Notes under the pieces: model-generated | The model's input: only the letters and a program-made list of their open reading frames with translations | What the model was told of the DNA's origin: nothing | The model's database searches: none | From: Alphaproteobacteria bacterium | GTDB taxonomy: Bacteria; Myxococcota_A; UBA796; UBA2385 | DNA length: 64,000 nt | NCBI GenBank assembly: GCA_020632755.1 | Contig: JACKEY010000006.1 | Coordinates: forward strand, 62,001-126,000 | Direction: 5' to 3' | Shown here: positions 8,721-16,988 of the stretch, piece after piece | How positions within the stretch are numbered: the stretch's first letter is position 1 | Layout of the letters: each line of letters opens with the position of its first letter | Translations under genes and position numbers: made by a program

Positions 8721-10157
8721 TCAGCCTCGTCCGGCCGTTCCCCGATCCCGGGCGGCTCGGCGGGCCAGCAGCAGGACCGCCCCGCCGTCCTCGGCGCGCA
8801 TCGTGCGGAAGGGGGCGAAGCCCGCGCGCGTCACCAGACCCTCGAGGTCGGCCGCGCTGCGCCGCATGGTGGGCCACTCGAGCACGTGGCGGAACAGGGG
8901 GGCGTCGGCGGTCTCGCAGAGCGAGCCCAGCACCAGCGCGCCTCCCGGGGCCAGCCAGTCGCGCGCGGCGGCCAGCAGGGCGGCAGCGGGGCGATCCGGC
9001 AGGTAGTCGAGCAGGGCGGGCACCAGGACCACGCCGTGAGGCGGCTGGTGGGGCCCCCGGCCGGTCGCGGCGAGCTCCAGCACGTCCAGCGTGCCGGCGC
9101 GGAAGCCGGTGGCCCCGCAGGCCGCCAGGGCCTCGCGGGCGCGGTCCAGCGCGTCGGTGCCGGTCTCGAGGACCGTGACCGCCCGAGCCGACGCCAGCAG
9201 GGCTCCGCAGCGACCGAGCAGCGGCCCGTCCGCCCCGTCGACGATCAGCACCGGCGGCGGCGGCCCGCCCGCCTCGGCCGGCGCGGCGCACCGGGCCAGG
9301 GCCTCGGCGGCCGCGTCGCCCCGCCACCGCATCGCCCTCGACGTGGGGGCGTCCAGCAGCCAGGCGTCGATCTCCTCGCCCAGCAGACCGTCTCCCTCGG
9401 CCGCGCCCGCGTGCAGGTGCACCACGGCCTGGGGCTCGGCGGTGTGGCCCGACGGCCGGTCCAGGGCCAGCTCTCCCAGGTGGGAGCGGATGGTGTAGGG
9501 GTGGACCTCGTGGGCCAGCGCCCGGCCGAGGGCCCGACGCTGCTCCGCGCCGCGGTGCTCGACGGCCTGGGCCACCACCGCGCACAGCTCGTCCATGGCG
9601 GCCCGGGTCTCGTCGCGGGCGGCCTGCTCGTCCCGCCGGGCCAGGGGCTCGGCCGTCATCAGCCGGCTGCGGACGCCCCGCACCAGGCGGCGCGCCTCGG
9701 CCTCGACCCCCTCGTCGGCCGGCCGCGCCACGCCGCCGCCCAGCGCGCCGGCGGCCACGATCCGACGGAGCACGCGGCTGCGCGCGACCACCAGGTCGGC
9801 CACCGCCCGGTACAGGCTGCGCCCCAGGCGCGGATCGGCCTCGACCAGCGCGTCCAGGTCGGCCCCTCGCCAGCGCAGGCACTCGCCGGGCTCGGCGGCG
9901 CGCACGTCGGCGGTGCGCACGCTGCGGTCGACCCAGGTCATCTCTCCGACCAGGGACCCCGGCCCCAGGGTCATCATCACGACCGGCGGGCTCACCCGGG
10001 AGTCGACGACCTCCAGGGTGCCGCTCTCCAGGCGGAACACGTCGCCGCCCTGCTCGCCGCGCCGCATCAGCACCTGGCCGGGCGCGACGGCGACGCGCTC
10101 GGCGGCGTCGAGCAGGCGACGACGCTCGTCGGGCTCCAGGCGCTCCAGCAGATCCAT
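8721..10157 (-). CDS. Cyclic-nucleotide-binding domain fused to a SAM-methyltransferase-like domain
   Basis: Protein of 478 aa combining two signalling modules. Residues about 1-120 form a cNMP-binding beta-barrel, with APGQVLMRRGEQGGDVFRLESGTLEV and the phosphate-cassette region LGPGSLVGEMTWVDRSVRTADV, where Arg follows the usual GE. A helical linker runs to about residue 260. The C-terminal part has a class I methyltransferase-like fold: VLIVDGADGPLLGRCGALLASARAVTVLE, then VLVPALLDYLPD and LAPGGALVLGSL. The usual GxGxG of motif I is replaced by DGADGPLLG, so SAM binding may be altered or lost. No membrane segment is seen. It may be a regulated methyltransferase or a pure sensor. Confidence 0.7.
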   Translation of the reverse strand: MDLLERLEPDERRRLLDAAERVAVAPGQVLMRRGEQGGDVFRLESGTLEVVDSRVSPPVVMMTLGPGSLVGEMTWVDRSVRTADVRAAEPGECLRWRGADLDALVEADPRLGRSLYRAVADLVVARSRVLRRIVAAGALGGGVARPADEGVEAEARRLVRGVRSRLMTAEPLARRDEQAARDETRAAMDELCAVVAQAVEHRGAEQRRALGRALAHEVHPYTIRSHLGELALDRPSGHTAEPQAVVHLHAGAAEGDGLLGEEIDAWLLDAPTSRAMRWRGDAAAEALARCAAPAEAGGPPPPVLIVDGADGPLLGRCGALLASARAVTVLETGTDALDRAREALAACGATGFRAGTLDVLELAATGRGPHQPPHGVVLVPALLDYLPDRPAAALLAAARDWLAPGGALVLGSLCETADAPLFRHVLEWPTMRRSAADLEGLVTRAGFAPFRTMRAEDGGAVLLLARRAARDRGTAGRG

Positions 10158-10216
10158 GCCGGGAGCATGTCACAGCGGCGGCGGGGACTGGCGGCGGGGA
10201 CTGGCGGCGGGCCGGG

Positions 10217-11029
10217 TCAGTCGACCTCGATCGCCCCGCCCTCGGCCGTCCAGCGGGCCCAGGACCCGACGTAGTTGGCCACCGGCTGCCCCAGCGCGTC
10301 CAGCACCATGAAGCTGTGGCCGGCGCGGATGCCCGCCTGGCAGTACGTAACGACCGGGGTGTCCGGTCCGATGCCGGCTTCGTCGGCCAGCATGGCGCGC
10401 AGCTCGTCGGGGGGCCGCAGGGTCTCGTCGGCGTCGAAGACCCGGGTCCACTCCAGCCAGACGGCGCCGGGCACGTGGCCGGCGTCGAACTCCTCGCGGG
10501 AGCGCACGTCGAGCACGACGCCGTCCCAGGACTCGACGTCGTCGGTCCCGACCAGCACGGCGTCGTCGAGGTCCAGGTCGAAGGTCGCAGTGGCCGCTTG
10601 CGCCGGACCGGACTCGGGATCCTCGCCCCGGGCCACCCAGGCCAGCCAGCCGCCGTCGTAGACCCGCACGTCGGGGTGCCCCAGCCAGCGCAGGGCCCAG
10701 TACACGTTGCCGTCGTCGCCGCTGCCGCCCGGCCCGCTGCCGTAGACGACCACCGGCCGGTCGGTGCCGATGCCGTGCGCCGCCAGCAGCGCGGCCCCGA
10801 TCTCGGGGTCGACCGCGCCCCACAGCCCGTCGTCGTCGGGTCCGGTCAGGTCGGAGGCATGCACCTGGCGGGCGCCGGGCACGTGGCCTGCCTCGAAGGC
10901 CGCCGCCGAGCGCGCATCGACGACCTGCGCGTCCCCGAGGGTGTCGACCACCACGGCGTCCCAGGCCGCGGGCGAGACGCCCCGGACGACGGGACCGCAG
11001 GCGGACAGGGCGAGCAGCGAGAGGATCAC
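10217..11029 (-). CDS. Double-rhodanese lipoprotein (thiosulfate sulfurtransferase-like)
   Basis: Two tandem rhodanese domains on a lipoprotein, 270 aa. The N-terminal domain (VVDARSAAAFEAGHVPGA) is inactive in appearance, with VVYGSGPGG at the loop. The C-terminal domain (VVLDVRSREEFDAGHVPGA) has the active-site loop YCQAGIRAGHS with the catalytic Cys, the usual arrangement in TST/SseA-type enzymes that move sulfane sulfur. The GTG at 11029 starts a short hydrophobic stretch ending in the lipobox LSAC. That start lacks the usual N-terminal positive charge, and no better in-frame start codon is present, so the exact start is uncertain. It lies 34 bp downstream of the FHA regulator on the same strand. 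Confidence 0.8.
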   Translation of the reverse strand: MILSLLALSACGPVVRGVSPAAWDAVVVDTLGDAQVVDARSAAAFEAGHVPGARQVHASDLTGPDDDGLWGAVDPEIGAALLAAHGIGTDRPVVVYGSGPGGSGDDGNVYWALRWLGHPDVRVYDGGWLAWVARGEDPESGPAQAATATFDLDLDDAVLVGTDDVESWDGVVLDVRSREEFDAGHVPGAVWLEWTRVFDADETLRPPDELRAMLADEAGIGPDTPVVTYCQAGIRAGHSFMVLDALGQPVANYVGSWARWTAEGGAIEVD

Positions 11030-11063
11030 AAGACCCCGGATTCCACAGGGGCGCGAGGGTCGC

Positions 11064-11975
11064 TCAGCGCTCGTCGATGAAGATCTCCTCGATGCCCAGC
11101 CGAAGCTCGCGGGGGGCGCTGCGCCGCTCGACGGCGGCGGCGGCGTCGCGCAGGCCGACCGCTTCGAAGCAGCGGCGCAGGCGGTGCACCGCCACGTTGA
11201 GCGCGTTGCCCTCGAGTCCGGTCGCGGCCGACAGCGCCGCCTGATCCCGCCAGCCTTCGCGCGGGTCGCGCTGCAGCCGGTCCTCGACCCGCGCCCGCGC
11301 CAGCGCCAGCAGGAGCTGGTGGTTGGAGCGGGGGCCGACGGCCAGCTCGTCGCCGTCGAGCACCACGAAGGCATCGACGTGGCGCCCCTCCTGTTGGACC
11401 TGCAGGCGCAGCTGGACGGACCCCGGGGTGGCCGCCGCCGCCTGGAGCGTCAGCGTCGACGCCTGCACGACCGGCAGGTGCAGGGTCCACGGCACCCCGT
11501 CGATGGTGACCATCGTCCCGGTCGTGACCGGGCCGGCTTCGTCGGCGGACTCCAGCCACCAGACCCCGTCGCCGGTGCGGTGCACCGTCACCATGGGCTC
11601 CTCGTCGCCGGGCAGCGCCAGGATGTCGCCCCGGGCCACGATGAGCGAGCCGTCGCCGCACTCGGCCACCGGCACCGGCGGCGCGGTGTCGACCACCTCC
11701 CACTCGTTCTCCGGGCGCCCGAAGGCCAGCACCATCTCGTCGACCAGGGCGACCGGCTGGCGGGGACGGACCCGCACACCGTCCACCCAGGTGCCGTTGT
11801 GCGAGGACAGGTCCTCGAGCTCCCAGCGCCGTCCGCTCCAGCGCAGCTCGGCGTGGTGCCCCGACACGTGGGGGTCCCGATCACGCAGCCGACAGTCGTG
11901 GCCACGGCCGACGACCTGGTTGGGGAGGAGGACCACGGCGACCGGGTCGGACTGACGCTTGCGGATGCGGGCCAC
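11064..11975 (-). CDS. FHA-domain protein with C-terminal winged-helix-like region
   Basis: Soluble regulator of 303 aa with a GTG start. The N-terminal FHA domain (residues about 10-85) shows VVGRGHDCRLRDRDPHVSGHHAEL and LSSHNGTWVDG, the GR, SGHH and NGT motifs that bind phosphothreonine. The middle region is beta-rich. The last 110 residues (LLLALARARVEDRLQRDP, then GLEGNALNVAVHRLRRCFEAVGL) resemble the winged-helix output module seen in FHA regulators of myxobacteria. It is divergent from a Ser/Thr kinase gene 65 bp away, a common pairing that suggests phospho-dependent signalling. The DNA target is unknown. Confidence 0.75.
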   Translation of the reverse strand: MARIRKRQSDPVAVVLLPNQVVGRGHDCRLRDRDPHVSGHHAELRWSGRRWELEDLSSHNGTWVDGVRVRPRQPVALVDEMVLAFGRPENEWEVVDTAPPVPVAECGDGSLIVARGDILALPGDEEPMVTVHRTGDGVWWLESADEAGPVTTGTMVTIDGVPWTLHLPVVQASTLTLQAAAATPGSVQLRLQVQQEGRHVDAFVVLDGDELAVGPRSNHQLLLALARARVEDRLQRDPREGWRDQAALSAATGLEGNALNVAVHRLRRCFEAVGLRDAAAAVERRSAPRELRLGIEEIFIDER

Positions 11976-12040
11976 GGGCGATTCTTCGTGGTTGCGAGTC
12001 GGCGGGAGCGTAGCATCGGTTCCGAGCGCACACGGATCCC

Positions 12041-12925
12041 ATGCCCGCCGACCCCACCCCGACCCCGCCTGCGACGTCCGCTTCGCCCTCCGACGGGCGC
12101 GTGTCGAAGACGCTCACGCTGCCGGACGGCCAGGGGCGCGGCGGACTCCGTGTCCAGCACCTGGCGGGAGGGCGGTTCGTCGATCTCGGGGTCGTGGCCG
12201 GTGGCGCGAGCGACCGCGTGCGGCAGCTCTGGGACCGCGAGCAGGGCGAAGCCGCCGTCGGCAAGCTGCTGCCGCCCGGCCCGCGACCGGTCGAGGCCGC
12301 GGTGCTCGCGCGCCTGCGGCATCCGGGCGTGGTCGGGCTGCGGCACGTCGCCTCCCTCGCCGACGGTCGCTGGCTGGTGGTGCTGGAGCCCGCGGGGCAC
12401 AGCGACCTGGAAGCCCGGGTCGGCGACGGGCCCCTCGCCGCGGCCCTCGCCGTGGATCTGCTCACGCAGGCCGCCCGGGCCGTCGGCGCGGCGCATCGGC
12501 GCGGCATCGTGCACCGCGACCTCGCGCCCGCCCACCTGCGGCTCGACGACGACGACCGGGTCGTGGTGATCGACTGGGGCCTCGCGCGGGACCCCTCCCT
12601 CCCGCACTCGGCGGGCGCGCCGGTCTGCGGCACCCCGCCCTGGCTCTCCCCCGAGCAGGCGGCCGGTCGCTCGGCCGATGTCGGTCCGGCCGCCGATGTG
12701 CATGCGCTGGGCGCCCTCCTGCACCTCGCGCTGAGCGGGCGTGCGCCCTACCCGGGGGCCGCGCCGGATGCGCTCCTGGCCGCCGTGCGCGGCGCGCCCT
12801 CCCTCGACCCGCGCCTCCCCCCGGGGCTCGCCGCCTTGATCGCACGGAGCCTCTCGCGAGACCCGGCCGACCGCCCCGCCGACGGCGACGCCTTCGCCAC
12901 GGCCCTGCAGGCCGCGGCCGGCTGA
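12041..12925 (+). CDS. Eukaryotic-like Ser/Thr protein kinase, divergent catalytic loop
   Basis: Cytosolic Hanks-type kinase domain of 294 aa with no membrane anchor. Visible subdomains are the AVGKLL lysine, the alpha-C Glu in VEAAVLARLRHPGVV, the catalytic loop VHRDLAPAHLRL, the metal motif DWG (in place of DFG), GTPPWLSPEQA (APE equivalent) and ADVHALGALLHLAL. In the catalytic loop the usual HRDLKPxN reads HRDLAPAH. The Lys and the Mg-chelating Asn are both replaced, so catalysis may be weak. The glycine-rich loop is also atypical (GVVAGGASD). It is divergent from the FHA regulator and is therefore a candidate partner of it. The start ATG has no clear Shine-Dalgarno site. Confidence 0.8.
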   Translation: MPADPTPTPPATSASPSDGRVSKTLTLPDGQGRGGLRVQHLAGGRFVDLGVVAGGASDRVRQLWDREQGEAAVGKLLPPGPRPVEAAVLARLRHPGVVGLRHVASLADGRWLVVLEPAGHSDLEARVGDGPLAAALAVDLLTQAARAVGAAHRRGIVHRDLAPAHLRLDDDDRVVVIDWGLARDPSLPHSAGAPVCGTPPWLSPEQAAGRSADVGPAADVHALGALLHLALSGRAPYPGAAPDALLAAVRGAPSLDPRLPPGLAALIARSLSRDPADRPADGDAFATALQAAAG

Positions 12926-12952
12926 GCGACCGGAGCACCCGCCGGACGCGGC

Positions 12953-14236
12953 TCAGCCCGGCGCCTGGACCCGGGCGTCGTCCGCGAAGTGCCGATCGAT
13001 GCGCGCGCGCCGCTGCACTCCCAGGTCCAGGGAGCGCCACACGGGCTCGGGGATCTGCCCATCGTCGCGGACCCACCACAGACGCAGCTCCTGGGCGAGC
13101 GCGTCGTGCAGGAATTCCACGGCGCCCTTGTGCAGCACCGCGCCTTCGCTGTCCAGCACGCGCACGCCGGTCAGCGCCTGGAGGGTGCCGTCGTGGGCGA
13201 CGGCCCGGCGATCGTCGGCGGCCCGCGCGTAGCGCAGATCCACGGTGACGCCGTCGGTCGGCAGCCCCAGCCGACCCAGGTCCTCGACCAGGGCGGAGTG
13301 GATCACACGGCGCAGGTCTGGGCCCCAGTCGGCCGTGATCTTGTAGTCCCGGCCAGCGTCCGCCGGGTGCGGGCCGGGAGGAGGGCGCTGGGCCATCGGA
13401 GGCGGGGGAGCGGCGGCGGGCGCGGGCTCGGAGGAGGGGCCCGCTTCGCCAGGGGAGAGCGCCGCTTCCAGGGTCTCGGTGGCGGAGAAGCCCAGGGCCA
13501 CGCGGGTGGCGGAGGGGAGCACGGCCAGATCGCCGGGCGGCAGGACGAAGAACCGGGTCTTCGCGCCCGAGCCCGGGACCACGTGGGGGGCGATCACCGC
13601 GGCCAGCTGCTGGTCGCTGTAGACCCGGGGGCCGCCGACGTAGATCGTGCGGCCGGACACCAGGTCGTCCAGGCTGCCCAGCACGGCCCGCGCGGCGTCG
13701 GCGCGGCTCAGGGGCGCCCAGCGGGACGACGCGGGCAGCGTGTGCGGCCGGCCGCCGTCGGGGGGGCGGACGTGGCCCTCGATCACCTCGTCGTGGAAGC
13801 AGGAGAACCGCATCATCGACCAGCGACCGGTGCTCTGGCGCACCCAGCGATCCAGGTGGAAGGCGCGGCGGTTCAGGCGCCGGGCGGACCAGCGGTAGCC
13901 ACCGGCCACCGACAGGTAGAGCGCGACCTCGGCGCCGGCGCGGGTGGCCGCTTCGATGCAGGTGGCGCCTGCGTGATCGCCGTACATGGGCGCGCCGGGG
14001 CCGGCGACCCGCGGATCGATCGCGATCACGACCTGGCGGGCGCCCTCCATCACGGCGCCCAGGGACTCGGGGTCGTCGGGGTCGGCGTAGCAGATGTCCT
14101 GCACGCTCACGATGCCCTCGAGCACGCGCGTGTCGCGGTCGTCGCGACAGACCGGGCGCACCTGGCGTCCCGAGGCCAGCGCCAGGCGGAGGATCTCGAG
14201 TCCGGTGCGACCGTTGGCTCCGATGACGACCAGCAA
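12953..14236 (-). CDS. NmrA-like NAD(P)-binding protein with extra C-terminal domain
   Basis: Atypical short-chain-dehydrogenase-like protein of 427 aa. It starts LVVIGANGRTGLEILRLAL, an NmrA-type GxxGxxG nucleotide site, and continues with the Rossmann pattern (VVIAIDPR, then YLSVAGGYRWS, then WSMMRFSCFHDEV) to about residue 260. After a Pro/Ala-rich linker, a second unrecognised domain of about 125 residues follows (DYKITADWGPDLRRVIHSAL to the end). The TTG at 14236 is preferred because GGGAGGA lies just upstream and it begins right at the Rossmann strand; an in-frame GTG at 14254 is the alternative. The NmrA part may bind NAD(P) as a sensor or act as a reductase. The C-terminal domain has no obvious homologue I can name. 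Confidence 0.7.
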   Translation of the reverse strand: MLVVIGANGRTGLEILRLALASGRQVRPVCRDDRDTRVLEGIVSVQDICYADPDDPESLGAVMEGARQVVIAIDPRVAGPGAPMYGDHAGATCIEAATRAGAEVALYLSVAGGYRWSARRLNRRAFHLDRWVRQSTGRWSMMRFSCFHDEVIEGHVRPPDGGRPHTLPASSRWAPLSRADAARAVLGSLDDLVSGRTIYVGGPRVYSDQQLAAVIAPHVVPGSGAKTRFFVLPPGDLAVLPSATRVALGFSATETLEAALSPGEAGPSSEPAPAAAPPPPMAQRPPPGPHPADAGRDYKITADWGPDLRRVIHSALVEDLGRLGLPTDGVTVDLRYARAADDRRAVAHDGTLQALTGVRVLDSEGAVLHKGAVEFLHDALAQELRLWWVRDDGQIPEPVWRSLDLGVQRRARIDRHFADDARVQAPG

Positions 14237-14337
14237 TGCTCCTCCCGAGCCCACTGCCGGCGGGCTGTCTGCTCCGGGACCTTAGCCCGCGCCGCCGCCG
14301 CAGTGTCACAGCGGGAGCAGGCGCGCTATGGCCGCTC

Positions 14338-15870
14338 GTGCACCGTGACCTGCGCATCGCCGTCGTCAGCCTGTACGCCCTCGAGAACAACGGCGTCCGG
14401 CACGTGTCCACCGCGCTGCGGCAGGCCGGCTTCCCGGTCACCGAGATCTACTTCAAGGACTGGGTGAACAACCACTTCCCCTGGCCCTCCGAACAGGAAG
14501 TGCAGGCGCTGATCCAGCTGCTGGTCGAGCGCCGGATCGAGTGGGTGGGGCTGTCGGTGCGGGCCAGCGCCTTCCACCGGATGGCCAAGTACCTGACCGA
14601 GCGCATCCGCCACGCCCTGGGCCTGCCCATCGTGTGGGGCGGCATGCACCCCACCTTCCTGCCCGACAAGTGCATCGCCATCGCCGACGCGATCGCCGTC
14701 GGCGAGGTCGACGACGCCGTCACCGACTTCTTCGTCCGCATCGACGAAGGCGGCGACCACCGGACGGTGCCGGGCTTCTGGGTGCGCGACGGCGACACCG
14801 TGCACCGCAACGACATCGCGCCGCTGGTCGACCTGGACGCCATCCCCTTCCGGGACTTCCACACCGACGCCGACAAGTTTCACATCGACGGCCCCCAGGT
14901 CCGCCAGGGCGATCCCTTCATCACGAACCCCGAGTACACCCTGCTGGCCAGCCGCGGGTGCCCGTACTGGACCTGCACCTTCTGCAGCAACACGCTCACG
15001 AAGCCGCTGTACGAGGGCAAGGGCAAGAGCTTCCGCCTCCGGTCGGTCGAGAGCATCGTCCAGGAGATGGAGTACGCCCGCGAGCTGTGCCGCGACATCA
15101 AGGTCGTGCGGTTCGACGACGAGGTCTTCCCGATCCGGCGGCGCTGGATCGAGGAGCTGGCCGAGAAGTGGCCGGCCCGGGTGGGGCTGCCCTTCGAGGT
15201 GCTCGTCGACCCGCGCATGGTCGCCTACGAGCCGCTCAAGCTGCTGCACGACGCCGGCCTGCGCGCCGTCGCCATGGGCATCCAGGCCAACGACCGGGTC
15301 AACCGCGAGTTCTACAACCGCCAGACCACGAACCAGCAGATCATCGACGCGCAGACGGTCTTCCGCAAGGTCGGGCTGGTCGCGAACCTGCAGCTCATCT
15401 GGGACGACCCCTACAGCACCGAAGCCGACAAGGACGAGCTGTTCCGGATGCTCATGGACCTGCCGCGGCCCTTCGAGCTGTTCCTGTTCGGTCTGACCAT
15501 CTACCCGAACACGCACCTGGCCCGGCGGCTGCTGCGCGAGGGCCGGATCACCGAAGCCGACATCGAAGGCGAGAACACCCACGCCTTCGAGCAGTTCCGC
15601 GTGGACCTGGCCTACCCGCGCCCCAAGGAAGACCAGCGCTGGCTGGCGCTGATCGTCCTGCTGAACAAGAACTTCCTGCCGAAGTCGGTCATCTGGAAGC
15701 TCTACGCCTCCGAGCACTTCAAGCAGGACCCGCGCCCGCTGACCGCGCTTGCGCAGGCCGCCAACCTGGGCAAGATGGCCGGTGTCGTCGCCGAGATGAC
15801 CGCCCGGGGCGAGATGTCCCCGCTGCTCATCAAGCGCTGGGCCAACCCGCACTCCCTCGTCACGATGTAG
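14338..15870 (+). CDS. B12-binding-type radical SAM protein with CX4CX2C cluster motif
   Basis: Protein of 510 aa. A cobalamin-binding-like Rossmann domain (residues 1-140: RIAVVSLYALENNGVRHV, then VGLSVRAS, then VWGGMHPTFLP, then GEVDDA) lacks the DxHxxG cobalamin-ligand motif. A radical SAM barrel follows. Its cluster motif is RGCPYWTCTFCSN, with cysteines at residues 208, 213 and 216, spaced CX4CX2C instead of the normal CX3CX2C. Later barrel landmarks look ordinary (VVRFDDEVF, then AVAMGIQANDRVNREFYNR). The GTG start at 14338 is the first sensible one before the Rossmann strand. The next gene, another radical SAM protein, begins 10 bp after its stop. Reaction and substrate are unknown; related families do methylations or ring rearrangements. 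Confidence 0.8.
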   Translation: MHRDLRIAVVSLYALENNGVRHVSTALRQAGFPVTEIYFKDWVNNHFPWPSEQEVQALIQLLVERRIEWVGLSVRASAFHRMAKYLTERIRHALGLPIVWGGMHPTFLPDKCIAIADAIAVGEVDDAVTDFFVRIDEGGDHRTVPGFWVRDGDTVHRNDIAPLVDLDAIPFRDFHTDADKFHIDGPQVRQGDPFITNPEYTLLASRGCPYWTCTFCSNTLTKPLYEGKGKSFRLRSVESIVQEMEYARELCRDIKVVRFDDEVFPIRRRWIEELAEKWPARVGLPFEVLVDPRMVAYEPLKLLHDAGLRAVAMGIQANDRVNREFYNRQTTNQQIIDAQTVFRKVGLVANLQLIWDDPYSTEADKDELFRMLMDLPRPFELFLFGLTIYPNTHLARRLLREGRITEADIEGENTHAFEQFRVDLAYPRPKEDQRWLALIVLLNKNFLPKSVIWKLYASEHFKQDPRPLTALAQAANLGKMAGVVAEMTARGEMSPLLIKRWANPHSLVTM

Positions 15871-15880
15871 GCCGGGTCGC

Positions 15881-16969
15881 ATGACCGTTGCCGAGCCCCG
15901 CTCCGATGGCCTGCGCCGCTCCGCCCGACGGCGGGCGCGCTTCTGGCGCAACATCGCCACGAGCGCCGCCATGCGCCGGGTCCGGCCCGAGTGGGTCCCG
16001 CTGCCGCACGCCGGGCACCTCATCCTGACCTTCCGCTGCAACCTCAAGTGCAACAGCTGCGGCAGCTGGCAGGTCCCCGATCACGACGACCTGACCACCG
16101 AAGAGTGGCTGGCCACCATGCGGCAGCTGACCAGCCTGGACGTGGTCAAGGTGCTCGGCGGCGAGCCCTTCGCCCGGCGCGACATCGTGGAGCTGCTGGT
16201 CGGGGTGCGCGAGATCATCGACCCCTACGTGATGCAGCTGACCACCAACGGCATGCTCACGAAGCGGACCATCGCCGCGGTGGAACAGGTCGCCTGGCCG
16301 GGGCTGCAGCTGCGGATCAGCATCGACGGCATCGGCGAGACCCACGACCGCAGCCGCGGGGTGCCCGGGTCCTTCCAGAAGGTCCTCGCCACCGCCCGGG
16401 CCGTCGCCGAGCTCAAGGCGAAGCACGGCTTCCACTTCGGCATCAACTTCGCGCTCACCGACGACTCCCTCGACGACATGGAGCCCATGCTCCGGCTGGC
16501 CGAGGAGCTCGGCGCCGACCTGATCCCGGGCGTCTCCGTCGACCCCTTCCTGGTCGACACCCAGCCTCCCGAGATCCAGCGCCCCAAGGTCGTCTTCCTC
16601 GACGACAAGGAGCGCGCGCTGCAGGTCATGAAGGACAGCCGCTCGGGCGCCCACGGGCAGCTCAACGGCATCGACAACCTGTGGTTCCGCCACGTGACCC
16701 TGCGCACCTTCGAGCGGCAGCTGCACGGCGACATCCAGCAGTTCACCTGCCGCGAGCTGCGCGATCTGCTCTACCTGCTGCCCAACGGCGACGTCGTGCG
16801 CTGCGGGATGGACCACCGGCCGATCGGCAACGTCCGCCGTCAGCCCTTCCGCGAGATCTGGTACGGCGAGCGCGCCGACCAGGGACGCTGCGAGGTCGAC
16901 GACTGCGTCGGCTGCCTGCAGGCCAGCGTGCAGATCATGAGCCGCGGCTACGCGGGCAGCTTGCGCTGA
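15881..16969 (+). CDS. Radical SAM protein with SPASM/twitch-like C-terminus
   Basis: Radical SAM enzyme of 362 aa. The canonical cluster motif CNLKCNSC (Cys 53, 57, 60) sits on LILTFRCNLKCNSCGSW, followed by VVKVLGGEPFARRDI (the GGE motif) and LQLRISIDGIGETHD. The C-terminal 70 residues read FTCRELRDLLYLLPNGDVVRC, then IGNVRR, REIWYG and CEVDDCVGC. This is the Cys pattern of SPASM or twitch domains that hold an auxiliary Fe-S cluster. It follows the B12-type radical SAM gene by 10 bp and is probably in the same operon. Families with this layout modify peptides, sugars or cofactors; the substrate here is unknown. The ATG at 15881 is the first in frame. Confidence 0.85.
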   Translation: MTVAEPRSDGLRRSARRRARFWRNIATSAAMRRVRPEWVPLPHAGHLILTFRCNLKCNSCGSWQVPDHDDLTTEEWLATMRQLTSLDVVKVLGGEPFARRDIVELLVGVREIIDPYVMQLTTNGMLTKRTIAAVEQVAWPGLQLRISIDGIGETHDRSRGVPGSFQKVLATARAVAELKAKHGFHFGINFALTDDSLDDMEPMLRLAEELGADLIPGVSVDPFLVDTQPPEIQRPKVVFLDDKERALQVMKDSRSGAHGQLNGIDNLWFRHVTLRTFERQLHGDIQQFTCRELRDLLYLLPNGDVVRCGMDHRPIGNVRRQPFREIWYGERADQGRCEVDDCVGCLQASVQIMSRGYAGSLR

Positions 16970-16988
16970 ACGGCCGGCCTCGGAGCGC

